A DNA stretch of 15,029 nucleotides from Rhodoferax sp. (GTDB lineage: Bacteria; Pseudomonadota; Gammaproteobacteria; Burkholderiales; Burkholderiaceae_C). Where the stretch lies: positions 1 to 15,029 of the forward strand of contig JAQTSL010000057.1 in assembly GCA_028711355.1 (NCBI GenBank). Reading direction: 5' to 3'. The notes below the pieces were generated by a model, which saw only the letters and a program-made list of their open reading frames with translations, did no database searches and was not told where the DNA came from. Numbering within the stretch: the stretch's first letter is position 1; every line of letters begins with the position of its first letter. The translations under genes and the position numbers were made by a program. This document shows, piece after piece, positions 9,201 through 15,029 of this stretch.

Positions 9201-9340
9201 ACTGCATCCCTCCAAGGCCATCGCTGCCACCGTGCCATGACCGCTCGGCGCGGCCGATGTCACGCTGCTGTGAAGTCAGGTTACGTCTCTGAGCCGGTTG
9301 TCCAGGAAAGCAATAAACGGATCGGAAGTTTCACCGCATG

Positions 9341-9441
9341 ATTCCATTTCTAAATCATTTGTGTCTAGGCGCGAAGCCGCAGGCAGTGCTGACGCACGAC
9401 AAGGCCAAGCAACAACGACACGGATGATTTGGAAATGGAAT
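9341..9441 (+). repeat. 101-base palindromic element with 25-bp arms, possible structured RNA
   Basis: Arms at 9341-9365 and 9417-9441 are complementary over 25 positions. The only three exceptions are T in the left arm opposite G in the right, so a plus-strand transcript would pair without a break (three U-G wobbles), while a minus-strand transcript would have three A-C mismatches. The 51-base interior has two small dyads, GGC-GCGAA-GCC and GTGC-TGAC-GCAC. No target-site duplication is evident at its ends. It may be a mobile palindromic repeat or a small RNA; no promoter was found. Confidence 0.6.
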
Positions 9442-9472
9442 GAGACCCAGTGTCGCACCTTGGAGCAACCCG

Positions 9473-9509
9473 TGATCTGCGGAGAAACCCGCAAAGGCGG
9501 CAGAGATCA
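9473..9509. repeat. Small nested inverted repeat
   Basis: Outer arms TGATCT (9473-9478) and AGATCA (9504-9509) enclose an inner stem GCGG (9479-9482) / CCGC (9489-9492) with the loop AGAAAC. It sits between the 101-base palindrome and the tandem array and fills the only stretch between them, so the whole interval from 9341 to 9764 is rich in potential secondary structure. Confidence 0.4.
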
Positions 9510-9512
9510 GTC

Positions 9513-9764
9513 TATTCTGAAACCTTGTGGGACAGACCAAGAGTTACGCGCAGCGAACTTTGCTCTGTCCCCAACTATCCTGAAACCTTGTGGGACAGAC
9601 CAAGAGTCACGCGCAGCGAACTTTGCTCTGTCCCCAACTATCCTGAAACCTTGTGGGACAGACCAAGAGTTACGCGCAGCGAACTTTGCTCTGTCCCCAA
9701 CTATCCTGAAACCTTGTGGGACAGACCAAGAGTTACGCGCAGCGAACTTTGCTCTGTCCCCAAC
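9513..9764. repeat. Four tandem 63-bp REP-like units
   Basis: Copies lie at 9513-9575, 9576-9638, 9639-9701 and 9702-9764. They are nearly identical: copy 1 has TATTCTG where the others have TATCCTG, and copy 2 has GAGTCACG where the others have GAGTTACG. Each unit contains perfect 8-bp arms GGGACAGA and TCTGTCCC, an inner CAAG/CTTTG stem and a CGC-GCA-GCG tip, forming a nested hairpin. The GGGACAGAC/GTCTGTCCCC type of arm recalls REP elements mobilised by RAYT transposases, but no such transposase is in the window. The array lies about 55 bases beyond the minE stop and may protect or terminate the min transcript. Confidence 0.9.
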
Positions 9765-9818
9765 TGATTAATGACCGAGTAACCGTCAACCTGATCGATG
9801 AAAGAACCTCAACCGCAA

Positions 9819-10079
9819 CTAGCGGGCATCGGGCAGCTCGATCTTGACTTCGAGCACTTCGAGGTTGTCCTGGCGCTCCAGGTTGACCTTGATGTCGTTC
9901 GGATTGATCTTGACGTACTTGCTGATCACGGCAATCAGCTCACGCTGCAAATCGGGCAAGTAATCGGGCTCGGCCGGGTTGCGCCCGCTGCGTTCGTGCG
10001 CCAGTATGATTTGCAGACGCTCTTTGGCCAGACTGGCGGTCTTTTTTTTCTCACCCAGAAAAAACGAGAAGAAAGACAT
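9819..10079 (-). CDS. minE: Cell division topological specificity factor MinE
   Basis: MinE stimulates the MinD ATPase and drives pole-to-pole oscillation, confining division inhibition to the poles. The 86-residue length is normal. It starts with the membrane-targeting segment MSFFSFFLG. Residues 10-30 (KKKTASLAKERLQIILAHER region) form the anti-MinCD helix, and residues 32-86 form the topological specificity domain ending in LEVLEVKIELPDAR. The ATG at 10077-10079 lies four bases past the minD stop, so translation is probably coupled. Longer starts in this frame would run into minD and do not resemble MinE. Confidence 0.97.
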   Translation of the reverse strand: MSFFSFFLGEKKKTASLAKERLQIILAHERSGRNPAEPDYLPDLQRELIAVISKYVKINPNDIKVNLERQDNLEVLEVKIELPDAR

Positions 10080-10083
10080 GGCT

Positions 10084-10899
10084 TCACTTCCCCCCGAACA
10101 GGCGCTTGAACAAGCTTTGTTTGGGCGGCTCGGTAAAACGCATTGGTTTGTCTTCGCCCAGAAAGCGCTCCACCACGTCTTTGTAGGCCTCAGACACGTC
10201 ACTACCCTCCAAGTGCACCGCCGGAACCCCCTGATTGGACGCCTGTAGCACGGTTTCGCTCTCCGGGATAACACCGATCAGTTTGATACGCAAAATGTCC
10301 TGGATGTCTTGCAAGGACAACATCTGCCCCTGGTTGACGCGCGAAGGGTTGTAACGGGTGATCAGCAAATGCTCTTTCACCGGCTCCTGGCCTTGCATGG
10401 CGCGTTTGGTTTTGCTGGCCAAAATGCCAAGAATGCGGTCGGAGTCGCGCACCGATGACACCTCAGGGTTGGTGACAACCAGCGCTTCGTCGGCAAAATG
10501 CATTGCCATCAGCGCGCCGGTTTCAATACCCGCGGGTGAATCGCAGACGATGTATTCAAAACCCATCGCCGCCAGATCGGTCAGAACCTTTTCAACGCCG
10601 TCTTGCGTTAGCGCGTCTTTGTCGCGCGTTTGGGAGGCGGCCAGCACAAACAGGTTGTCACACTGCTTGTCTTTGATCAGCGCCTGATGCAAGTTAGCTT
10701 CGTCGTGAATGACATTAATCAGGTCATACACCACACGGCGCTCACAGCCCATGATCAGGTCCAGGTTGCGCAAGCCCACGTCAAAGTCGATCACCGCAGT
10801 CTTGTGACCGCGCAAGGCTAGGCCAGTCGCAAAGCTGGCGCTGGTGGTGGTCTTGCCAACCCCCCCTTTGCCCGAGGTCACCACGATAATTTTTGTCAT
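10084..10899 (-). CDS. minD: Septum-site-determining ATPase MinD
   Basis: MinD is a ParA/MinD-family ATPase that dimerises with ATP, binds the inner membrane and recruits MinC. The deviant Walker A motif GKGGVGKTT is at residues 10-18, with its signature Lys11. DFDVGLRNLDLIMG follows as the switch region and CDSPAGIE as the Walker B region. The last 12 residues (KQSLFKRLFGGK) form the amphipathic membrane-targeting helix. The length of 271 matches the family. It starts 33 bases after the minC stop and is followed within four bases by minE. The ribosome site is weak (a GAAAG-like stretch farther up), but the start is fixed by the family N-terminus MTKIIVVTSGKGG. Confidence 0.98.
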   Translation of the reverse strand: MTKIIVVTSGKGGVGKTTTSASFATGLALRGHKTAVIDFDVGLRNLDLIMGCERRVVYDLINVIHDEANLHQALIKDKQCDNLFVLAASQTRDKDALTQDGVEKVLTDLAAMGFEYIVCDSPAGIETGALMAMHFADEALVVTNPEVSSVRDSDRILGILASKTKRAMQGQEPVKEHLLITRYNPSRVNQGQMLSLQDIQDILRIKLIGVIPESETVLQASNQGVPAVHLEGSDVSEAYKDVVERFLGEDKPMRFTEPPKQSLFKRLFGGK

Positions 10900-10932
10900 A
10901 ACAGCGGTTTACTTTCAATTGAAAACATAAAA

Positions 10933-11694
10933 CTAACAGCTCAGCGCTTCAAATAGAAGCTTTTCCTGGCCATCGGTGCTCAGGCGTACCTGCGCCGCCT
11001 GACCCTGGATATCTTTTGGCAACGCATTTTCGCTGGTCCGATAAACCCCTGCGATGGAGATTAACTCGGGCTCCAGACAGGTTGAAAAAATTCGAGCGGT
11101 GGTGTTACCACTGGCTCCGGCCATGGCTTTGCCACGCAGTGGTGCATAGACGTGGATGTTGCCGTCCGCGACAACTTCACCACCGGCATTGACCATCGCC
11201 AACAACACCAGGTCAGCACCTCGCGCATAAATCTTCTGGCCCGAGCGAACTGGTTTGTCCACCAGCAACGTGGCTGGTCCTGCGACCTCACGCACCACTT
11301 CGCGAACCACTTCTTTGATCACCTCGGTGGGCCGGGCAACAACTTGACGCGTTTCAGCAGACGGCTTGGCACGTATCACATCTTGCGCCACCGGAAACCA
11401 GCCCAGCGACCGCGCTTGCTGCACCAGCGGCTGTGTCGCCGCACGAATACCAATCGGTTTGAGGTGGCACGCCAGCAACGCCTGCTGTAAAGCCAGTAAA
11501 TCCTTCGTCAGCCAATTGGATGTCAGTTTGGAGCAATCCACCACCACTGCGTCGTCGTCGAAAAAATCAGGGTTTTCGCCACTGCTGCCGTAGCTTTGAA
11601 GCAATGCCTCACAGAGGGTGGCGACGTCATCCGTTTTGAGTAACAGCGCTATGACAGGCAATTGCGCACTTTTGATTTCGAAAGAATCTGACAC
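10933..11694 (-). CDS. minC: Septum formation inhibitor MinC
   Basis: MinC, recruited by MinD, antagonises FtsZ polymerisation away from midcell. Its N-terminal domain covers about residues 1-105 and begins SFEIKSAQLPV. A charged linker with the repeat-like KEVVREVVREV lies at 128-137. The beta-helical C-terminal domain runs from about 145 and contains the conserved RSGQ at 150-153 (MinD contact) and the GGEVVADGNIHVYAPLRG region. The start is GTG at 11692-11694, which matches where relatives begin. The bases just upstream (CCACCCATCCCC) carry no purine-rich ribosome site, and an in-frame stop lies at 11707-11709. First gene of minCDE, adjacent to the origin-like region. Confidence 0.95.
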   Translation of the reverse strand: MSDSFEIKSAQLPVIALLLKTDDVATLCEALLQSYGSSGENPDFFDDDAVVVDCSKLTSNWLTKDLLALQQALLACHLKPIGIRAATQPLVQQARSLGWFPVAQDVIRAKPSAETRQVVARPTEVIKEVVREVVREVAGPATLLVDKPVRSGQKIYARGADLVLLAMVNAGGEVVADGNIHVYAPLRGKAMAGASGNTTARIFSTCLEPELISIAGVYRTSENALPKDIQGQAAQVRLSTDGQEKLLFEALSC

Positions 11695-11791
11695 GGGGAT
11701 GGGTGGTTAGGGATGGAGCGGACCGCCCGCAGAGGGCCAAATCTTACTTGATGGACCCCAGCATTCTTTTTCTCTTTTTACCTTTTTAAAT

Positions 11792-11807
11792 TAGTGGTAG
11801 TAGATAG
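11792..11807 (+). other. DnaA-trio-like triplet run
   Basis: Read leftward from 11807 (3' to 5' on the plus strand) the bases run GAT, A, GAT, GAT, GGT, GAT, close to the published DnaA-trio consensus 3'-(G/A)AT-5'. The run points away from the DnaA boxes, as expected. It is separated from the nearest box-like site (11822-11830) by an 11-base GC-richer spacer and followed by a T-rich tract. Confidence 0.45.
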
Positions 11808-11839
11808 ATATCCAGGTCAGCGTTGGATAAGTAAGAAAA

Positions 11840-11854
11840 TTGTTTAAGAAACAA
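11840..11854. repeat. Perfect short inverted repeat
   Basis: TTGTTTAAGAAACAA has perfect 6-base arms around a 3-base centre and lies inside the origin-like region between two DnaA-box-like sites. It could be an operator or part of the origin architecture; no binding protein is identified. Confidence 0.5.
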
Positions 11855-11876
11855 CAAGCTAAGCCGCTTGATCAAC

Positions 11877-11976
11877 TGTGGATGACCGTGCTTCCGTGGC
11901 AGTCGCGTTTTCTGGATAAGTTCAAATTTTTAAAAAAAATGTGGATAACTTACTTATTTAAAACAAATTATTCACA
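11877..11976. promoter_or_regulatory. Cluster of DnaA boxes
   Basis: Four sites fit the box TTATCCACA or its complement TGTGGATAA. TGTGGATGA at 11877-11885 has one mismatch. TCTGGATAA at 11911-11919 has one mismatch. TGTGGATAA at 11940-11948 is perfect. TTATTCACA at 11968-11976 fits the relaxed TTATNCACA consensus and lies in the opposite orientation. A fifth, weaker site, GTTGGATAA at 11822-11830, has two mismatches. Confidence 0.7.
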
Positions 11977-11998
11977 AGTTTATACAGTTCTGATTTGG

Positions 11999-12033
11999 AA
12001 AAAAAGCCAGACTTGGGTGACTTTGGTCTGGCT
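11999..12033 (-). terminator. Rho-independent terminator of the ccm operon
   Basis: Perfect 8-bp arms AGCCAGAC (12005-12012) and GTCTGGCT (12026-12033) flank a 13-base loop. On the minus strand the stem is followed at once by a run of Ts (seven As at 11999-12005 on the plus strand). It begins 23 bases past the ccmI stop codon. No T run follows in the plus direction, so it acts on minus-strand transcripts and would shield the origin-like region from ccm transcription. Confidence 0.85.
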
Positions 12034-12055
12034 GTTGGGTTAAAAAAATTTAAGA

Positions 12056-13402
12056 TTATTTAGCTATTTTTGCCTTGGCATCGGTTATTTCTGCTTGCAC
12101 TTGTGGTACGTCTGGTGAGTTCACCGGCAGCACGGCAAGTACCCGTTCCCAGTAGCCGATGGCCTGCTGGTAATTGGCCGCCTTGTACGACGCCTGGCCA
12201 GCCAACATGAGAGCCATGGCGTTCTTTGGATCAATTTTGAGCGCCTTCTGGATCAGCTCAAGCGGCTTGCCGCTGAGGCTGTTGTTGGCCATCATCGCCA
12301 GAACGTCAGCATATTGCAGGATCACTTCGACATCGGTGTCGAGCAGTTTGCCGGTTTTAGCGTAGGCCTGTGATGCATCTTGCAAGCGGCCTTGTACCTT
12401 GTAGGCGTGCGCCAGTTGTGCCCATCCAGCCGTGTCATTCGGGCTGTCTTTGAGCCGCGCAGCCAGACGATCGACCATCTGGTTGACCATATCAGGGCCG
12501 ACATTGGCCGCTGCCTGGGCACTCACAGGGGGTAGCTTGGTGCTGTCCGTGGCGGCACCAGTAACAGGTATGCCCGCCTGGGTGCGCGCATCGTCAATGT
12601 TGGCTTGCACCTGTTGTGCGTCGGGCGAACCAGGTTCAAGTACCGCCAGCAATTTTTCCCATTCACCGATCGCCATTTTGAAGTCAGACCGGCGAAAAGC
12701 AGCCACGCCTGACATCATCAAGCCCATTGGGTGCTTCGAATTGATTTGCAAGGCCTTATTGACCAGTTCGAGTGGTTTGCCTTCAATGTTGTTGTTGGCC
12801 TTGACTGCCAGCAGGTCAGCCAGTTCGACCATCAGGTCAGCGTCGGTATTGATGGCGTTGCCGACCTTCATAAAGGTCCGCTCAGCTTCATCCATCCGAC
12901 CCATGACCTTGTAGGAGCGTGCCAGCATCGCCCAGCCCTGAGGATTGTTTGGGTTGGCTTTGAGTTTGGCTTCCAGAGTTTCCACCATTTGTTTGACTTG
13001 AGGGTCTTCAAAGCGGTTGGCAGCTACCGGGTTGATCGCTCCTGGTGCGCCAAGCTGCCAATAGAAAGCCATTGCCAAAAAAGGCATCGTGACCGCAATG
13101 GCGATGCTGGTGCGCTTGGGCGTCCACAGGCTGCCATGCCCGGCCGAGGTAGCCGCCTCGAAACTTTGAGTGTCGTCGAGCAGACGCAATTGGAGTTCGT
13201 CACGCGTGGTTTCAAAATCCTGCTGACTGATGACACCACGTGTCAAGTCGTTTTCAAGGGCTTTGAGCTGGTCACGGTGAATTTCTGCGTTCAGCCGTTC
13301 GCTGGAGACACCGTTACTGGTTTGAGTGCCCAACAAAGCGTAGGCAAGCCAGGCAATCACAAGCAGTGTCATCAACACTGCGATGGCAATAAAAGCATTC
13401 AT
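12056..13402 (-). CDS. ccmI: Cytochrome c maturation protein CcmI with duplicated TPR domain
   Basis: CcmI (CycH) holds apocytochrome c for haem ligation by the CcmF-CcmH complex. Residues 1-24 form one membrane helix, followed by a cytoplasmic helical loop (about 30-90). A second helix is at about 97-117, and the rest is periplasmic with TPR units. Residues 135-274 and 305-444 are two copies of the same domain at a constant offset of 170 residues, for example GKPLELVNKALQI at 208-220 and GKPLELIQKALKI at 378-390. A Pro/Ala-rich linker joins them. The ATG at 13400-13402 overlaps the ccmH stop in an ATGA, so translation is coupled. It is the last gene before a strong terminator. Confidence 0.93.
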   Translation of the reverse strand: MNAFIAIAVLMTLLVIAWLAYALLGTQTSNGVSSERLNAEIHRDQLKALENDLTRGVISQQDFETTRDELQLRLLDDTQSFEAATSAGHGSLWTPKRTSIAIAVTMPFLAMAFYWQLGAPGAINPVAANRFEDPQVKQMVETLEAKLKANPNNPQGWAMLARSYKVMGRMDEAERTFMKVGNAINTDADLMVELADLLAVKANNNIEGKPLELVNKALQINSKHPMGLMMSGVAAFRRSDFKMAIGEWEKLLAVLEPGSPDAQQVQANIDDARTQAGIPVTGAATDSTKLPPVSAQAAANVGPDMVNQMVDRLAARLKDSPNDTAGWAQLAHAYKVQGRLQDASQAYAKTGKLLDTDVEVILQYADVLAMMANNSLSGKPLELIQKALKIDPKNAMALMLAGQASYKAANYQQAIGYWERVLAVLPVNSPDVPQVQAEITDAKAKIAK

Positions 13403-13869
13403 TTTTTGGGTTCAGTCTCTTGCAGAAGGGCTTGTGCCTTGGCGCGTTGCGCTGAATCAAGGAATTGGGGTGTTTTGGCGTTGGCTTGTGTTTGGCGGAT
13501 GGTTCGGATCAGCAGCCAGAGGGCGCCCAACAGCAGCAGCAAGGGGCCAAACCACAGCAGCCAGGTGGTCGGTTTGACCGGCGGCTGGTATAAAACAAAG
13601 TCACCGTAGCGGTTGACCAGGAACTCTTTGATTTCTGAGTCGGACTTGCCCGATTTGATCAGCAGACGGACTTCGCGACGAAGATCATTGGCCAGATCGG
13701 CGCGTGAGCCGGCCAGCGATTCATTTTGACAGACCAGGCAGCGCAAATCTTCAGCAATCGAGATCAGCCGCTGCTCAACCACCGGGTCGTCGGCCAGTGC
13801 CGGTGCCTGCGCCGCGTACGTGAAACTGGCGACCTGCCAGCACAAAAAAAAGCCAAGCCAGAATTTCAT
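13399..13869 (-). CDS. ccmH: Cytochrome c maturation thiol protein CcmH
   Basis: CcmH (CcmL/CycL in some schemes) helps keep the cysteines of apocytochrome c reduced before haem attachment. The 156 residues start with a signal peptide ending near TYAA (residues 17-20). The family motif LRCLVCQNESLAGS follows, with redox cysteines 44 and 47. The three-helix periplasmic domain runs to about residue 95 (KEFLVNRYGDFVLYQPP), then one membrane helix at about 102-122 and a short tail. It corresponds to the N-terminal part of E. coli CcmH, the rest being the separate ccmI here. Both ends overlap neighbours by ATGA. Confidence 0.95.
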   Translation of the reverse strand: MKFWLGFFLCWQVASFTYAAQAPALADDPVVEQRLISIAEDLRCLVCQNESLAGSRADLANDLRREVRLLIKSGKSDSEIKEFLVNRYGDFVLYQPPVKPTTWLLWFGPLLLLLGALWLLIRTIRQTQANAKTPQFLDSAQRAKAQALLQETEPKK

Positions 13870-14390
13870 TTTTGGAGCTCCCGCACCAGGGGCATCAGTT
13901 TGTCACGGATCGCTTCTTCGGTAAAGGGGCCGATCTGCTTGTAGCGGATGATGCCGGCCTTGTCGATCAGAAAGCTTTCTGGCACGCCATAGACACCAAA
14001 GTTGATGCCAATTTTGGCGTCATGGTCGGCAATGGCTACGTCGTATGGATTGCCATAGCGCGCCAGCCACTTCAGCCCGTCAGCATCTTTGTCCTTGTAG
14101 TCCAGGCCAATGATCGGAAAGGGTTTGGTTTTTGCAAGTTCCACTAGCAGTGGATGCTCTTCACGGCACGCTACGCACCACGAGGCCCAGGTATTGAGCA
14201 GCCAGACCTTGCCCAGCAGATCCTTTTTGGTCAGCGACAGTGCCGGGTTGTCGAGCATTGGCGCAGAAAAATCGGGCGCCGGTTTGTTGATTAATGGCGA
14301 CGGGATTTCATGCGGTTTGAGCGTTAGCCCGATGGCCAGAAAAACCACCAGTACGGCAAAAATAGCCAACGGGATGTAGGCTTTTTTCAT
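13866..14390 (-). CDS. ccmG: Thiol:disulfide interchange protein CcmG (DsbE)
   Basis: CcmG is a membrane-tethered thioredoxin-like reductant of the cytochrome c maturation pathway, receiving electrons from DsbD-type proteins. Residues 5-24 are the membrane anchor. The thioredoxin fold follows, with active-site WCVAC (Cys72, Cys75) after LLNTWAS and the cis-proline segment GVPESFLID (Pro137). The length of 174 residues is usual. The ATG at 14388-14390 overlaps the end of ccmF, and its stop overlaps the ccmH start. Confidence 0.95.
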   Translation of the reverse strand: MKKAYIPLAIFAVLVVFLAIGLTLKPHEIPSPLINKPAPDFSAPMLDNPALSLTKKDLLGKVWLLNTWASWCVACREEHPLLVELAKTKPFPIIGLDYKDKDADGLKWLARYGNPYDVAIADHDAKIGINFGVYGVPESFLIDKAGIIRYKQIGPFTEEAIRDKLMPLVRELQK

Positions 14391-15029
14391 ACCGCCATGC
14401 CCTTGAGGTCAGCCCGCGTCAGTTTCGCCGCCTGCTTCTTGCGATAGCGTTTGTCCAGCGCCGCCATTGAGCCACCCAGCGCCATGAACAGGCAGCCAAC
14501 CCAAATCCACGGAACAAAAGGCTTGTGATAGACGCGCACTGCCCAAGCGGGCTTGTCGCTGGTGTCCAACTTCTCACCGAGCGAGACATAGACATCGCCG
14601 GTCAGACCGGAGTCGATGGCGGCTTCGGTCATCGGCATGGTGGAGGAAAAATAGCTGCGTTTTTCCGGGTGTAGCGTGCGCAACACCTGACCGTTTTTAC
14701 TGAGTTCAACCAGACCGACGTCGGCGTTGTAGTTGGGTCCTGGCCTTTGCTCGATGCCCATCAGCTTGAAGGTGTAGCCGCCGACTTCGACGGTGTCGCC
14801 CATCACCATACGTACGTCTTTTTCAGTCTCATAGCCCTTGACCATGGTGATGCCGATTACACAAATGGCGATGCCGATGTGCGCCACATGCATACCCCAG
14901 TATGAAATCGGTGTCGATTTCCAGTTGACCGTGTCCTTGAGCTGGTGATAGATTTGCACAGCAGAGGCCAGTATGATCCAGAACGCCAGCGTCAGCCCGA
15001 GCGCCACCAGCGGCGACCAGGAGCCCGCC
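14387..15029 (-). CDS. ccmF: Haem lyase subunit CcmF, C-terminal part
   Basis: CcmF is the large inner-membrane haem handling and ligation subunit, usually about 650 residues. Only the last 213 or so are here because the gene runs off the right edge. The frame stays open to the last base, and the GTG at 15005-15007 is internal rather than a start. Visible parts are a membrane helix (LGLTLAFWIILASAVQIY), the helix containing YWGMHVAHIGIAICVIGITM, a periplasmic beta-rich domain with MVMGDTVEVGGYTFKLMGIE, and a last helix (WIWVGCLFMALGGSMAALD) followed by a basic tail. The stop overlaps the ccmG start in ATGA. Confidence 0.93.
   Translation of the reverse strand, partial: AGSWSPLVALGLTLAFWIILASAVQIYHQLKDTVNWKSTPISYWGMHVAHIGIAICVIGITMVKGYETEKDVRMVMGDTVEVGGYTFKLMGIEQRPGPNYNADVGLVELSKNGQVLRTLHPEKRSYFSSTMPMTEAAIDSGLTGDVYVSLGEKLDTSDKPAWAVRVYHKPFVPWIWVGCLFMALGGSMAALDKRYRKKQAAKLTRADLKGMAV

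Larger units (their letters stand above)
11761..11976. other. Candidate replication origin (oriC-like) region
   Basis: This AT-rich stretch lies between the ccmI terminator and minC and contains no plausible gene. From left to right it has a T-rich tract (11765-11790), triplets matching the DnaA-trio motif (11792-11807), a GC-richer spacer (11811-11821), five DnaA-box-like sites (11822-11976) and a second AT-rich tract (11920-11985). This combination fits the basal unwinding system of bacterial origins. dnaA itself is not in the window. The alternative is a DnaA-regulated promoter of minC or a DnaA-titrating site. Confidence 0.55.

Noticed and set aside
9298..9771. A plus-strand reading frame of 157 codons across the tandem repeats, giving a protein with four 21-residue repeats
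   Set aside because: The frame is open only because the repeat period is 63 bases; other frames over the same repeats are open as well, no ribosome site or familiar domain is present, and it also runs through the palindromic element.
11840..12043. A 67-codon plus-strand reading frame in the minC-ccmI gap
   Set aside because: It covers the DnaA boxes and the terminator hairpin, is biased by AT-rich codons, and resembles no protein I know.

Overview
The window looks like chromosomal core DNA of a betaproteobacterium, most likely in the Comamonadaceae (a Rhodoferax- or Polaromonas-like relative). This is an inference from the GC-rich coding style, the ferrooxidans-type GshA, the close match of the Min and Ccm proteins to Burkholderiales families, and an intragenic repeat inside proA of a type I associate with that family. 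All twelve protein genes lie on the minus strand, so the layout is best read from right to left.

Right end (12056-15029): a cytochrome c maturation cluster, ccmF (its 3' part only), ccmG, ccmH and ccmI. Each gene overlaps the next in an ATGA, and the cluster ends in a clear Rho-independent terminator at about 11999-12033. These proteins present haem and reduced apocytochrome for covalent ligation in the periplasm. CcmI carries a gapless internal duplication of its TPR domain.

Middle (11695-12055): a 361-base AT-rich gap without a gene. It holds five DnaA-box-like sites, one of them perfect, a run of DnaA-trio-like triplets next to a GC-richer spacer, and AT-rich tracts on both sides. This is the layout of a bacterial replication origin and is the most interesting signal here. 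Left of it lies minC-minD-minE, the division-site selection operon, transcribed away from the gap.

The stretch between minE and the next gene (9201-9818) has no convincing gene. It contains a 101-base element closed by a 25-bp inverted repeat, whose only three non-Watson-Crick positions would all be U-G pairs in plus-strand RNA, a second small hairpin, and four tandem 63-bp REP-like units that each form a nested hairpin.

Left half (1-9200): a membrane-anchored diguanylate cyclase; a large membrane protein fused to a degenerate spermidine-synthase domain and TPRs; proA (proline synthesis); gshA (first step of glutathione synthesis); and kup (potassium uptake). proA carries an in-frame repeat-like insert of about 23 codons. 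A hairpin at 138-169 may terminate kup. Bases 1-137 show no gene that I recognise.
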